Source: FEN-1139 sp964396375 (GTDB lineage: Bacteria > Myxococcota_A > Polyangia > Polyangiales > Polyangiaceae). From it: a DNA stretch of 64,000 nucleotides. The stretch spans positions 1 through 64,000 of the forward strand of contig CAYNEY010000005.1 of assembly GCA_964396375.1 (NCBI GenBank), written 5' to 3'. Shown piece after piece: positions 49,933-58,440 of this stretch. The translations under genes were made by a program, and so were the position numbers. The first letter of the stretch is position 1; every line of letters begins with the position of its first letter. The notes beneath the pieces are model-generated. The model was not told the origin of the DNA. It worked only from the letters and a program-made list of their open reading frames with translations, and did no database searches.

Positions 49933-50831
49933 AAGTACACGAGCGACGAGCCGATTCCGATTCCGAACGACTTCATCCGCCAACGGGTGTCCCGGCCATC
50001 TTCATCTTTCATCGTCCCGCGCATCACCCCCGAGGCTTGGAGTGAGAGACCGAGCCAGAAGTCACGGCCGAGACGCCAGTCATAGCCACCAGCCACCATC
50101 CCACCGAGACCGGTCGAGAACAGCGTGGTGTCGTCTGCAGAGAGCATCAGGTTGGTTGCGCCGAGGCCTGCAGCCAACCCAACGTGCCATCCTCCGCGTG
50201 GATTGGGATACCAATCGACCATGGCGCCGAGCAAGGAGCTTCCGGCGTAGGCACGCTCCGAGAGCGTGATCGATTGCCCACCAACCGTGACCTGAGTATC
50301 TTCGAAGGGTCCGTTCGAGAGTTCACCCACACCCTCGATGGCGTGCAGAGTTCCAGCCAAGACCCAGCCCTTGGCTACCGCGCCACCAATCGCGATCGTC
50401 GACTCCGCAGCGCCCGTGAACATGCGAGATGATGTTCCTGTGGGATTGACACCGCGCATCCAGAGCAGGGCTGTGCCGGTCACCACCCTGAGGTAGAAAC
50501 CATCCGGGGTGGTCGATTGACACACCTCGGGCGCCGCCGCCAACGGCCGGTGTGTGACCGTGCGCCCAGACTCGCGGGCAGGAGCCGCCGGCGTGGCCGT
50601 GCTCGATGCCGGCGTGGCCGTGCTCGATGGAACTACTGCCGCAGCAGCCTCTGCACCATCCACCCTGTCCCCGGTTCCACTGTCAGGGGCCGCTGCCGGT
50701 AGGGGCGCGGTCTCCGCAGCTCGTGTCTCTGTGCGGCTGGCCGAAGATCCCGCTGAAAAATCGAGTGTCTCCGCATCCACCAGGGAGGGAGAGAGCAGAG
50801 ATCCCAGGGCCAAACCAACCAGACGCTTCAT
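49929..50831 (-). CDS. Outer-membrane beta-barrel protein
   Basis: The protein has 300 residues from ATG 50831 (MKRLVGLALGSLL). Signal peptide cleavage is likely after VDA (residue ~20). An Ala/Ser/Thr/Pro-rich linker (~25-95) follows. Residues ~110-300 are alternating beta strands with aromatic girdles (GFYLRVVTGTALLW, GGWHVGLAAGLGATNL, FWLGLSLQASGVM, FGIGIGSSLVYF), ending in an aromatic Phe as barrel proteins do for BAM recognition. No specific function. Confidence 0.82.
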   Translation of the reverse strand: MKRLVGLALGSLLSPSLVDAETLDFSAGSSASRTETRAAETAPLPAAAPDSGTGDRVDGAEAAAAVVPSSTATPASSTATPAAPARESGRTVTHRPLAAAPEVCQSTTPDGFYLRVVTGTALLWMRGVNPTGTSSRMFTGAAESTIAIGGAVAKGWVLAGTLHAIEGVGELSNGPFEDTQVTVGGQSITLSERAYAGSSLLGAMVDWYPNPRGGWHVGLAAGLGATNLMLSADDTTLFSTGLGGMVAGGYDWRLGRDFWLGLSLQASGVMRGTMKDEDGRDTRWRMKSFGIGIGSSLVYF

Positions 50832-50917
50832 GTTGCGCACCCGAACGCCTCCTTCGGCGTCTACCATAACACGAGGTCTCCCCTCTTGCCTTCCGGCTCT
50901 GTTAGCCTGCCGGGGCC

Positions 50918-52921
50918 GTGCCACCTATCCAGAGCAACATCGAACGCGCTCACGAAGCGCTCCATGTCGAGCGGCGCGCGTTCTTGGCCGGCCTCCTGCT
51001 CCCTCTCGGCTTCGTCGGGCGGGCCCTTCCGCAACAGACAGAGTTGTCTCACCTGGCCTGGGTCGGAGCCGCTCTGGTGAGCCTGGCTGGGCTTCTTCTC
51101 CCTTGGCGCCCTCGCTTGGCACACGCTCTGATGCTGCTCGGTCTTCTGGGTCAGGCCGGCATCGGCTGGCAGAACTTCCCAAACTCCCCAGGACTCACCC
51201 TGCTGGCCCTCTCGCTCATCCTCGGGACCTCCCTCGTGCTCCTTCCCCACCGTGAGCCGCTCCCATCGGTCGGGCTCGGATTCTTGGCAAGCTCCGAGAC
51301 CGCCCGCGGCGCGACCGTCGGGGCCCTGCTGGTTACGGCGATGCTCGGTTTGTCTCGCCCGCCCGCAGCACTCTTCATCTGCTCCCTGGTGCTGGCCATC
51401 GCTGGGGGCGTGATCCTGGCTGCGGTGCTGGTCACGCGGCGCGATCGCAGGCGACGGGCCGAGGTATTTCTCCTTCTCGCCGCTACCGCCGCCGGATCCT
51501 ACACTCTCACCAACGCTCCGGTTGCAGCCGTCGGCGTGGGAGTGCTCGGCCTTTCGGTGTGCGGACTTCTGGTGCGTCGGAGCGCAGCCGAAGATGTCCC
51601 CTGGCTGGGGTTCGTGCTCGAACATCCAGCGCGCTTGGTGGTCTTCTCTTTCCTCCTCTTATGTCTGCTCGGCGGCATCGGCCTCGCCCTCCCAGTGAGT
51701 GCCGAAGGACCACCCTTGCCGCTGCTGGATGCCGCCTTCACGGCCGTGAGCGCGGTGTGCGTGACTGGGCTTTCGGTCCTCGACACTCCTCACGCTCTGA
51801 GCATGACCGGGGAGATCGTCTTGCTCCTGTGCATTCAGCTCGGAGGCCTCGGGATCATGGCGCTGTACACGACCGCGCTCGGACTTCTGGGCGGACACCT
51901 CAGCCTGCGCCACGAACAAGCGGTGAGCACGGCTCAGAGTCTCGCTCACAGCGGCGAGCTGTTTCGCGCTCTTCGGCTCTTGCTGGTCGTTACTCTGGCA
52001 ACCGAAGCGCTGGGTGCTGCATGCCTGTACCCGAGCTTCGCGGCAACCGAGCCGAGCTTGACCGCCTGGTGGCGGGCAATCTTTCACGCGGTGTCAGCAT
52101 TTTGCAACGCGGGGTTCGCCTTGCAGAGCGACAGTCTGGTGGGCTACGCCACGTCACCTGGCGTCCTGCATGTGATCGGCGCACTGGTCGTGCTCGGCGG
52201 ACTCTCACCGGCGGTGATCACCTCCTCACCACTCTGGTTCGGTCGACGGCATCGCTTGCCACTCACGGCGCGAGTCACTCTGGCTTCCACGGCGGTGTTG
52301 CTCTCGACAGGCTGGGTGCTGTTCCTTGCCTTCGAATGGTCTGCTACGCTCGCACCCTTTGGTGTTTGGAACAAACTCCACAATGCCTGGTTTCAGTCGG
52401 TAATCCCTCGCACTGCCGGCTTCAACTCCATCGACATGAGCGCACTCACCGGCCCGACACGGCTCCTCATCATGGTGCTGATGTTCATCGGTGGCAGCCC
52501 GGGTAGCACCGCCGGAGGCATCAAGACAACCACCGCGACCCTACTGGTTCTGGCGGTAGTCGCAACACTCCGCGGGCAGCATACCGTCAGCATTTTTGGG
52601 GCACGGCTACCACCCACGGCAATCGCGCGGGCTACCGCAGTCTTCACTCTGTTCGTCGGCTCGGTCCTCGGGGCCACCTTTGCTCTCTTGCTCACCCAAG
52701 CACAGCCGTTCGACGCGCTGCTGTTCGAAGTGGTGTCTGCCACCGCCACCGTGGGTCTATCGCTCGGCATCACACCTCAACTGGACACGGCAGGGAAACT
52801 GGTGATCATGCTGTGCATGTTCGCAGGGCGCGTCGGACCGCTCACGCTACTCCTCTTGCTCTCGAGGGCCGATCAGAAGTCTCACAATCAACTTCCCGAA
52901 CGGGATCTATCGATAGGATGA
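50918..52921 (+). CDS. TrkH-family potassium uptake protein with N-terminal extension
   Basis: The protein has 667 residues from GTG 50918; typical TrkH/KtrB is 440-480. Residues 1-~225 form an extra block of about six hydrophobic helices not present in TrkH. The rest is a TrkH core from PWLGFVLEHPARLVVF on, with four pore-loop filter motifs: FTAVSAVCVTGLSVL, FHAVSAFCNAGFALQ, IPRTAGFNSIDM and VSATATVGLSLGIT. It brings in potassium across the inner membrane together with a cytoplasmic RCK protein. The gene for that partner (trkA) follows eight bases later. Divergent from the barrel gene. Confidence 0.9.
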   Translation: MPPIQSNIERAHEALHVERRAFLAGLLLPLGFVGRALPQQTELSHLAWVGAALVSLAGLLLPWRPRLAHALMLLGLLGQAGIGWQNFPNSPGLTLLALSLILGTSLVLLPHREPLPSVGLGFLASSETARGATVGALLVTAMLGLSRPPAALFICSLVLAIAGGVILAAVLVTRRDRRRRAEVFLLLAATAAGSYTLTNAPVAAVGVGVLGLSVCGLLVRRSAAEDVPWLGFVLEHPARLVVFSFLLLCLLGGIGLALPVSAEGPPLPLLDAAFTAVSAVCVTGLSVLDTPHALSMTGEIVLLLCIQLGGLGIMALYTTALGLLGGHLSLRHEQAVSTAQSLAHSGELFRALRLLLVVTLATEALGAACLYPSFAATEPSLTAWWRAIFHAVSAFCNAGFALQSDSLVGYATSPGVLHVIGALVVLGGLSPAVITSSPLWFGRRHRLPLTARVTLASTAVLLSTGWVLFLAFEWSATLAPFGVWNKLHNAWFQSVIPRTAGFNSIDMSALTGPTRLLIMVLMFIGGSPGSTAGGIKTTTATLLVLAVVATLRGQHTVSIFGARLPPTAIARATAVFTLFVGSVLGATFALLLTQAQPFDALLFEVVSATATVGLSLGITPQLDTAGKLVIMLCMFAGRVGPLTLLLLLSRADQKSHNQLPERDLSIG

Positions 52922-52928
52922 GGATACG

Positions 52929-53594
52929 ATGGCGAAGAAACAGGCCTTGGTGATCGGTCTCGGACAGTTTGGCATGGCGCTGGCACGCTCCTTGAGCTCC
53001 CGCGGGGTCGAGGTGCTGGCGGTCGACCAGGTCCGGGAGCGGGTCGAGGCTGCCTCTCAGGTCGTGGAAGCGGCCCGCTGCCTCGACGCCACCGTCGAAA
53101 CCGAACTCCAATCTCTTTCCCCCCATCGCCGTCACCTCGCGGTCTGCGCGATGGGCACCGAGTCACGCGAGGGCTCAATCATCTGCACAGCGCTCCTACG
53201 TCAGCTCGGTGCACCTCGGATCGTGGCGCGCGCCACTGATCCGGTACACCAACGCATCCTGCAATTGGTCGGGGCCCATGAGGTCGTGAACCCCGAAGAG
53301 GAGTTTGGCAGCAAGATGGCCGTGCGTCTCCTCACCTCAGGGATCATCGACGAGCTTCCAATCGGCGATGATCTGGTCCTTACCGAACTTCTGGTTCCAA
53401 AGAGCCTGGTAGGGCGGACCCTACTTGACCTAGCACTGCCCAAACACTTCAAGATCACTGTGGTGGCCCTCCGCCGCCGCGGTCAACCCGGCGTCATCAC
53501 CCCCGATCCACGTGCACCTCTCCACCTCGATGATCTCCTCATCGTGGTCTCGGCACCAGGCTCGGTCACCCGCATGTTGGAGCATTGGCAGTGA
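52929..53594 (+). CDS. TrkA/KtrA potassium-channel regulatory protein
   Basis: The protein has 221 residues from ATG 52929 with GAGG upstream. Residues ~5-125 are an RCK N-domain with the dinucleotide loop VIGLGQFGMALARSL and acidic AVDQ that binds the ribose of NAD or ATP. Residues ~140-221 are an RCK/TrkA-C domain (VLTELLVPKSLVGRTLLDL, HLDDLLIVVSAPGS). It forms a ring gating the TrkH-type transporter encoded just upstream, responding to nucleotides. Its last bases overlap the next gene (TGATG). Confidence 0.93.
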   Translation: MAKKQALVIGLGQFGMALARSLSSRGVEVLAVDQVRERVEAASQVVEAARCLDATVETELQSLSPHRRHLAVCAMGTESREGSIICTALLRQLGAPRIVARATDPVHQRILQLVGAHEVVNPEEEFGSKMAVRLLTSGIIDELPIGDDLVLTELLVPKSLVGRTLLDLALPKHFKITVVALRRRGQPGVITPDPRAPLHLDDLLIVVSAPGSVTRMLEHWQ

Positions 53595-54532
53595 TGTCGC
53601 GGACTTTTCACCGATTGGTTGACATTTGTGTCTGGTTTCTCTTGCTTCTCGAACTCGTGACCTGCCTTTCTGCCATCGCCATGCTTTCCCGACAGGGAGC
53701 GGCGCTCCGGGTGGTAGCGGACCGCGCCATCGCGGACTCGGGTCAGCTCGAGGTCGCGCTCCTTGCCACGGCGCGGCTCCTCGACCCGAGCATGGGTGAC
53801 CCACCGCCCGATCTGCCACGGCTGCTGTCTTCGCTCCGTGCGACCAAGCCACCATCGACCGAGCTCACGAACGCGCTTGTGAGCGAGACTGCTGGCCTTA
53901 TGGCACGTGATCGCGGCGCCATCGAGCGCAGCGTGAGAGTGCTCACCAAGCTCACCGAGGAAAACCGCAAACAACACCAACTCACCGCGCGCTCTCTCAG
54001 CTTCCAGAGCCGCGCAGCGAGCTGGGCACTGGTCTTTTTCGGTGTGGCTGGGATGCTGCTCGCGGCCTTCTTCCGCCATCTCCTCCAGAGAAACCTGGTG
54101 GCACCAACACTCGAGTTGGCACGGGTTCTGAACGCTCGAGTGCGCGGTGACGCCGCCATCCGTCTGGGTGAAGGCCGCGCCACGCGGCCATGGCTTGCGC
54201 TCAATCAGGTACTGTCAGCGATGGCCACGTTGGAGCTCCGCGAACAGGACAACCAGGCCCACCGTGCCCTGGTGGCCTGGCTGGATCGATACCCCGAGCC
54301 CGCAGCGCTGCTCGGGGAGAATCGGAAATTGGTGGCGCTGAATCGCCCGTGTTTGACGCTCTTGGCTGGTCCAGACGGCGAAGTGTGGCGTCGTCTCATG
54401 GCTGAGGGGCGCCCCTCGGAGCAGCTCTCACTCGAGAGTTGGAATCAGGAGTTTTCACTCTGCCGGCTCCCGGTGCAAAGTTCGCAGTTGACTCCCGCAA
54501 CCGAGGCCGTGAACTCGACCAGCCAAACCTGA
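53594..54532 (+). CDS. Two-helix membrane protein with sensor-like layout
   Basis: The protein has 312 residues from ATG 53594, overlapping the trkA stop by one base. Hydrophobic helices lie at ~10-32 (VWFLLLLELVTCLSAIAML) and ~145-170 (SWALVFFGVAGMLLAAFF), enclosing a ~110-residue periplasmic part rich in helices. A HAMP-like stretch (LVAPTLELARVLNARVRGD) and a coiled segment follow, then a ~110-residue cytoplasmic region that is not a kinase, cyclase or HTH. It resembles an orphan input half of a chemoreceptor or histidine kinase. Coupling with trkH and trkA suggests potassium or turgor sensing. Its end overlaps the convergent MFS gene by 78 bp. Confidence 0.7.
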   Translation: MSRTFHRLVDICVWFLLLLELVTCLSAIAMLSRQGAALRVVADRAIADSGQLEVALLATARLLDPSMGDPPPDLPRLLSSLRATKPPSTELTNALVSETAGLMARDRGAIERSVRVLTKLTEENRKQHQLTARSLSFQSRAASWALVFFGVAGMLLAAFFRHLLQRNLVAPTLELARVLNARVRGDAAIRLGEGRATRPWLALNQVLSAMATLELREQDNQAHRALVAWLDRYPEPAALLGENRKLVALNRPCLTLLAGPDGEVWRRLMAEGRPSEQLSLESWNQEFSLCRLPVQSSQLTPATEAVNSTSQT

Positions 54533-55822
54533 AAACCATCCTTGACGCTGCGGCTCTCCAACCAGCACCGAGGAGTCGAGATCGGTCAGGCGTCGAAGCA
54601 CGATCATGGCCACCACCACCCTTAGCGCGAGGGAACTCAAGAACAACGTCTGCAACGGCCAGTTGAACAGCGTGGGCAGACTCGATGCAACCAGTCCGCC
54701 CGAGAAGCCGAACAGCAGCATCACCGAGGTGTGCCAGAGGTTGGCATAGACCATGGCTGGTCGCTGACCAAGCCCACGGGAAGCCTGGATCAGGTACTTG
54801 AAGGAGGCTGTGGTCACACTCGCCAGCGCGACACCCGCACAGAAATTGGTGAGCCATACTGCGAGGGGGCTCTCGATGAACAGGTAGGGAACCACGGCCA
54901 ACGCCGACAACCATGCGCCGAAGCGAAACACCCGCACCGCTCCACACTCGTCAGCGAGGCGTCCTGCAAACCGATTGGCAACCAGCTGTCCAGCGATGGT
55001 ACTCGCACCGGCGATGCCGAACTCGAAATAGGAGAAGCCAAGGTCCCGGAGGCAATACACCGCCAAGAAGGGCTGAGCGATCAGCACTGAGCCCTGAAAG
55101 AGAGCGTTGCCTTTGGCATACCGCGCAAGGATTGCCGAGGGTCGAAAGCGCTCTCGGATCGCGGGCGGCGCGTGAACGGGTGGCTCGTACTGGATGCTGA
55201 GAAACCAGGCGCTCACATATCGCGCCAGCGCGGCCACCAAGAACGCCGTGGTGAAAAGCTCGGCGTTGGCCGTTGCGCTCGAGAAGCCTCGCGCCAAGAT
55301 CCCCGCCACGGTGGTCACTGCCAGCTGAATTACGGCGAAAATGCTGCTGCGCCAGGCGATGTGGCGACCCAGGACTGATTCGGGGCACAAATCGGCGATC
55401 CAGCTCATCCAGAGATGTCCAACCGCGGCATTCGACGCGCCGTACAGAACGAACACGCAAACGTACAGCGTTCCTGCCCAGCTTCTCGGCGCCCAGAAGG
55501 TGAGAGCGAGACCGATCAGGGTGGTGGCCTGAATGGTCACCGCCCCGACTACCCAAGGTTTGCGAGCGGCCCCCACCAGACGCCGACCGAGCAGGATCTG
55601 CAAGAGGGCGCCCAGCCAGAGGGGTAAGGGGCCAAGAAGCGAGATCGGCGCCGAGGGAACCTTGAGACTGACTGCCCCCGCGATCCCGAAGATCTCGACG
55701 ATCCCGAGCATCACGGTCGCAAAAACGCCATCCCAGGTCGCAGCCAGCAAGGCGCGCCGGATCCGAGGATCCAGAACGTCGACACCGCCGATCGACGTCC
55801 GGTCATAGGAGTTCTGCCACAT
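54455..55822 (-). CDS. Major facilitator superfamily transporter
   Basis: The protein has 455 residues from ATG 55822 and about twelve hydrophobic segments, as expected for an MFS carrier. Examples are FATVMLGIVEIFGIAGAVSL, GALLQILLGRRLVGAARKPW, PWVVGAVTIQATTLIGLALTF, AELFTTAFLVAALARYVSAWF and LFIESPLAVWLTNFCAGVALA. An RLADECGAVRVFRFG loop between helices 8 and 9 is MFS-like. The substrate cannot be told. Its first ~20 residues are cytoplasmic. It is divergent from the HDOD gene; the C-terminus overlaps the convergent membrane-sensor gene. Confidence 0.85.
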   Translation of the reverse strand: MWQNSYDRTSIGGVDVLDPRIRRALLAATWDGVFATVMLGIVEIFGIAGAVSLKVPSAPISLLGPLPLWLGALLQILLGRRLVGAARKPWVVGAVTIQATTLIGLALTFWAPRSWAGTLYVCVFVLYGASNAAVGHLWMSWIADLCPESVLGRHIAWRSSIFAVIQLAVTTVAGILARGFSSATANAELFTTAFLVAALARYVSAWFLSIQYEPPVHAPPAIRERFRPSAILARYAKGNALFQGSVLIAQPFLAVYCLRDLGFSYFEFGIAGASTIAGQLVANRFAGRLADECGAVRVFRFGAWLSALAVVPYLFIESPLAVWLTNFCAGVALASVTTASFKYLIQASRGLGQRPAMVYANLWHTSVMLLFGFSGGLVASSLPTLFNWPLQTLFLSSLALRVVVAMIVLRRLTDLDSSVLVGEPQRQGWFSGLAGRVHGLGCGSQLRTLHREPAE

Positions 55823-56055
55823 CGCGTACAGCCGGGCGCGCCGATACCAGAAGGAGGGTCTCGTGTCACCTGCTCACGAACGGCTCCGGGCTGGCAGCCC
55901 AGCTCTTCCACCTGAAAAGCTGAGACACTCGCTCTCCTCACCATCCAACCGGGCGACCTGCCGCAGACGGTGGCCCCTCGTCATCGGAGCAATCCCCCAC
56001 GAGCTGGCTTAAGCCAGTGTGAATGCCGACGTAGATCCCTCCGGTCGTCGCCAGG
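55823..56055. other. Intergenic region, nothing recognised
   Basis: About 230 bases between the divergent MFS and HDOD genes. Frames through it lack codon bias; I saw no tRNA, repeat or clear promoter. Confidence 0.4.
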
Positions 56056-56967
56056 ATGAGCCCCACCAAACACCCGTCGTACCAGACAGGCCAGACCGCA
56101 AACCACGGCCGGAAGCTGGTGCGCCTCGAGGACCCAGCTCCCCTCTGCCCGGCGTTGAACCCAATGCAGCTCCTCCACCGGATCACCGGTCCCGACTACC
56201 ACCCACCAGTGCTCCCGTCGGTGGCCGTCGAGCTGATCGCACTCTCGAGGAAACCTTCTGTGCGCATGCGTGATATCGCCGCACTCCTCGAACAGGATCC
56301 GGTACTCACCGCGGACACCCTGCGTATCGTTCAGTCCAGTGCCTTTGAAGGCAACTCCCCGATCCGCACCATCAATGAAGCTTTGGTAAGACTCGGTCTC
56401 AGACGCGCCTCCGAGCTCTTCTTTCGGGCGGCACTGGAGGCCAAGTTGTTCCGCTGCAGTCGTGCCGAGGCCGTGTTCGAGCGCCTGCGCAAGCACTCGA
56501 TCGCGGTGGCCGACCTGTCACGGCTGATTTGTGGGAAGACCGCCTTCCCTGAGGACTCAGCCTATCTGTGCGGGCTTCTGCACGACGTGGGCATCGCCGG
56601 TTGCCTCTTGGCCATTGGCTGCGACAAATCCGATCAGATCGAGTCTTTCGAAGCAATCTGGCCCACCATCTCCATGGTCCATGGAGAAGTGGCTCTGCAC
56701 CTCGCGGTCCTCTGGAATCTCCCCGAGGAATTGCGCCTGGTGCTCTCGCATCATCTCGCCTTCTCAAGCACCGCCCCGGTCCATCCGCTCGCCGCCATCA
56801 CCTACTTGGCCGAATTCTTCGCCCGTGAATCGGGGATGGGTTTCGCGGACGAGAACGATGGATCGCAGCTCGAAAAAGCGGCAAACACCCTCCAGCTCAC
56901 CGCTGTGCAGACGAAGCAGCTTTCTGAGTGGTCCCGCGAGTTCTTGGCGGCGGTTGTGACAAGCTAG
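56056..56967 (+). CDS. HDOD-domain signalling protein
   Basis: The protein has 303 residues from ATG 56056; ATG 56164 (MQLLHRITGPDYHPP) is an alternative nearer to the domain start. The HDOD domain spans ~40-250: PPVLPSVAVELIALS, RDIAALLEQDPVLTADTLRIV, IRTINEALVRLGLRRASELFF, and the HD-like AYLCGLLHDVGIAGCLLA. HDOD is a divergent relative of the HD hydrolase fold that usually lacks catalytic activity and serves in cyclic di-GMP or stress signalling, often regulating secretion or motility in myxobacteria. It has no partner domain here. Confidence 0.88.
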   Translation: MSPTKHPSYQTGQTANHGRKLVRLEDPAPLCPALNPMQLLHRITGPDYHPPVLPSVAVELIALSRKPSVRMRDIAALLEQDPVLTADTLRIVQSSAFEGNSPIRTINEALVRLGLRRASELFFRAALEAKLFRCSRAEAVFERLRKHSIAVADLSRLICGKTAFPEDSAYLCGLLHDVGIAGCLLAIGCDKSDQIESFEAIWPTISMVHGEVALHLAVLWNLPEELRLVLSHHLAFSSTAPVHPLAAITYLAEFFARESGMGFADENDGSQLEKAANTLQLTAVQTKQLSEWSREFLAAVVTS

Positions 56968-57017
56968 CGTCTACCTCGTGGCCAGAGACCCACTCACCTT
57001 TTGGTCGAAGCCGGCGG

Positions 57018-57269
57018 TCAGAGGCGCGCCGCAGGCTTGATGCTTCGCGCGTACGCGCGGTATGCCGTACGCGCGACCGCCACCGCCTGGCCGGAACCGG
57101 CCGAGCTAGTGCGCACATAAGCAAGAATCTCTTCCTCGCTCACCATGGCTCGCGGGAAGTCCTGGTCGCTGGCAGCCTTGCGCGCAAACTCACCGATCGG
57201 AGTGCGCAGCGCCTTCTGCTTGGCCAACCAGTCATAAAAGGGCGTGATCGGGGACATCGGGGCCAGCAT
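57018..57269 (-). CDS. YozE/SAM-like small protein
   Basis: The protein has 83 residues from ATG 57269 (MLAPMSPITPF), with CGGGA eight bases upstream; ATG 57257 is an alternative. The sequence FYDWLAKQKALRTPIGEFARKAASDQDFPRA and MVSEEEILAYVRTSSAGSG matches the YozE SAM-like helical domain of Firmicutes, in which FYxWL, IGxFA and FP are conserved. That fold is thought to mediate DNA or protein contacts. The remaining ~25 residues are a basic helix. Single gene, convergent with HDOD. Confidence 0.7.
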   Translation of the reverse strand: MLAPMSPITPFYDWLAKQKALRTPIGEFARKAASDQDFPRAMVSEEEILAYVRTSSAGSGQAVAVARTAYRAYARSIKPAARL

Positions 57270-57335
57270 ACCACAGATCCCGAGCGCCGCGCGGGGCACC
57301 GAGTGCGAACGCGATTACGCAAAGGCGTGATGGTG

Positions 57336-57371
57336 CACGACCGAGGAGTAGCGAGGCCAGCCTCGGTCGTG
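57336..57371 (+). promoter_or_regulatory. 11-bp perfect inverted repeat in leader of the FabK/NMO-like gene
   Basis: CACGACCGAGG at 57336-57346 is repeated in reverse complement as CCTCGGTCGTG at 57361-57371, with 14 bases between, in which GAGG and CCTC form a shorter inner stem. It lies 30 bases upstream of ATG 57401. It fits an operator for a dimeric repressor or an RNA hairpin. Confidence 0.6.
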
Positions 57372-57400
57372 TATAGACGTTTGGCTCGAGAGGAACCGAC

Positions 57401-58417
57401 ATGATCCTGGATCGCCTGTTCAAACGCGGCGCGGAGTTCTTGGGGGTGCGCTATCCAATCATCTGCGGGGCGATGACCTGGATCAGCGACTCGCGCCTGG
57501 TGAGCGCAGTCGCGCGCACTGGAGCCTTCGGGCTACTCGCCGGAGGCAACGCACCAGTCGAGGTGTTACGCCACGAGATCGAGACCACACGGCAGAACAC
57601 CTCTCTACCGTTCGGCGTCAACCTGATTACACTGGCCCCAAACTACCTCGATCATCTGTCACTGGTGGTCGAGATGCAGGTGCCAACCATCGTGTTCGCC
57701 GGGTCCATCCCGCGCGGGCCCGAGATCCAGCGAGCCCGGGACTCCGGGGCGAAAGTCATCTGCTTCGCAGCCACCGACGTGCTCGCTCACAAGATGGTCG
57801 ATCAAGGAGCGGACGCCCTGATTCTCGAGGGCTCGGAGGCGGGCGGGCACATCGGACCGGTGTCTTTGACCGTCCTTCTGCAGCAAATCCTCTTTCGCCT
57901 CGAAGGCGTGCCGATCTTCGTCGCCGGTGGCGTGGCGCGTGGGCAAATGATAGCTCATCTGTTGCTGATGGGGGCCGCGGGCGTGCAGATGGGAACCCGG
58001 TTCGTGATGACCGAAGAGTGCACGGCCCACCCAGCCTTCAAGGAGTCGTTCCGACGCGCCAAGGCTCGCGATGCAGTAGCAACTCCACAATTTGACAGTC
58101 GGCTGACAGTGGTGCCGGTGCGCGCGCTCCAGAACGAGGGGACAATCGAGTTCAAGAAGCTCCAGCTCGAGCTCCTCGAGAAGCTCGATCAGGAACTGAT
58201 TAGCAAGGCTGAAGCCCAAGAGGCGGTCGAGCGATTCTGGATGGGGGCACTCCGACGCGCTGCCATCGACGGGGACGTGAAGAAGGGCTCGCTGATGGCA
58301 GGCCAATCCGTGGGCTTGGTCGATGAGATCAAGCCCATGTCTGAGCTTCTCCGTGAGCTGGTGGAGGACGCCGAGGCTGAGCTGGTTCGGGTGAGCGCGC
58401 GGCTCTCTCAGCGTTAA
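57401..58417 (+). CDS. Nitronate monooxygenase / FabK-type flavoprotein
   Basis: The protein has 338 residues from ATG 57401. The TIM-barrel family blocks are: YPIICGAMTWISDSRLVSAV (N-terminal FMN contact), AFGLLAGGNAP, ADALILEGSEAGGHIG (with catalytic His of FabK/NMO in EGxEAGGH), VPIFVAGGVARGQMIAHLL and AAGVQMGTRFVMTEEC. Both nitronate monooxygenases, which oxidise nitroalkane anions, and FabK enoyl-ACP reductases share these. The length and the long C-terminal helices fit FabK-like proteins slightly better. No fab genes are adjacent. The preceding inverted repeat suggests its own control. Confidence 0.88.
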   Translation: MILDRLFKRGAEFLGVRYPIICGAMTWISDSRLVSAVARTGAFGLLAGGNAPVEVLRHEIETTRQNTSLPFGVNLITLAPNYLDHLSLVVEMQVPTIVFAGSIPRGPEIQRARDSGAKVICFAATDVLAHKMVDQGADALILEGSEAGGHIGPVSLTVLLQQILFRLEGVPIFVAGGVARGQMIAHLLLMGAAGVQMGTRFVMTEECTAHPAFKESFRRAKARDAVATPQFDSRLTVVPVRALQNEGTIEFKKLQLELLEKLDQELISKAEAQEAVERFWMGALRRAAIDGDVKKGSLMAGQSVGLVDEIKPMSELLRELVEDAEAELVRVSARLSQR

Positions 58418-58440
58418 CGCTGTTCAAAGACGGGACCGAA

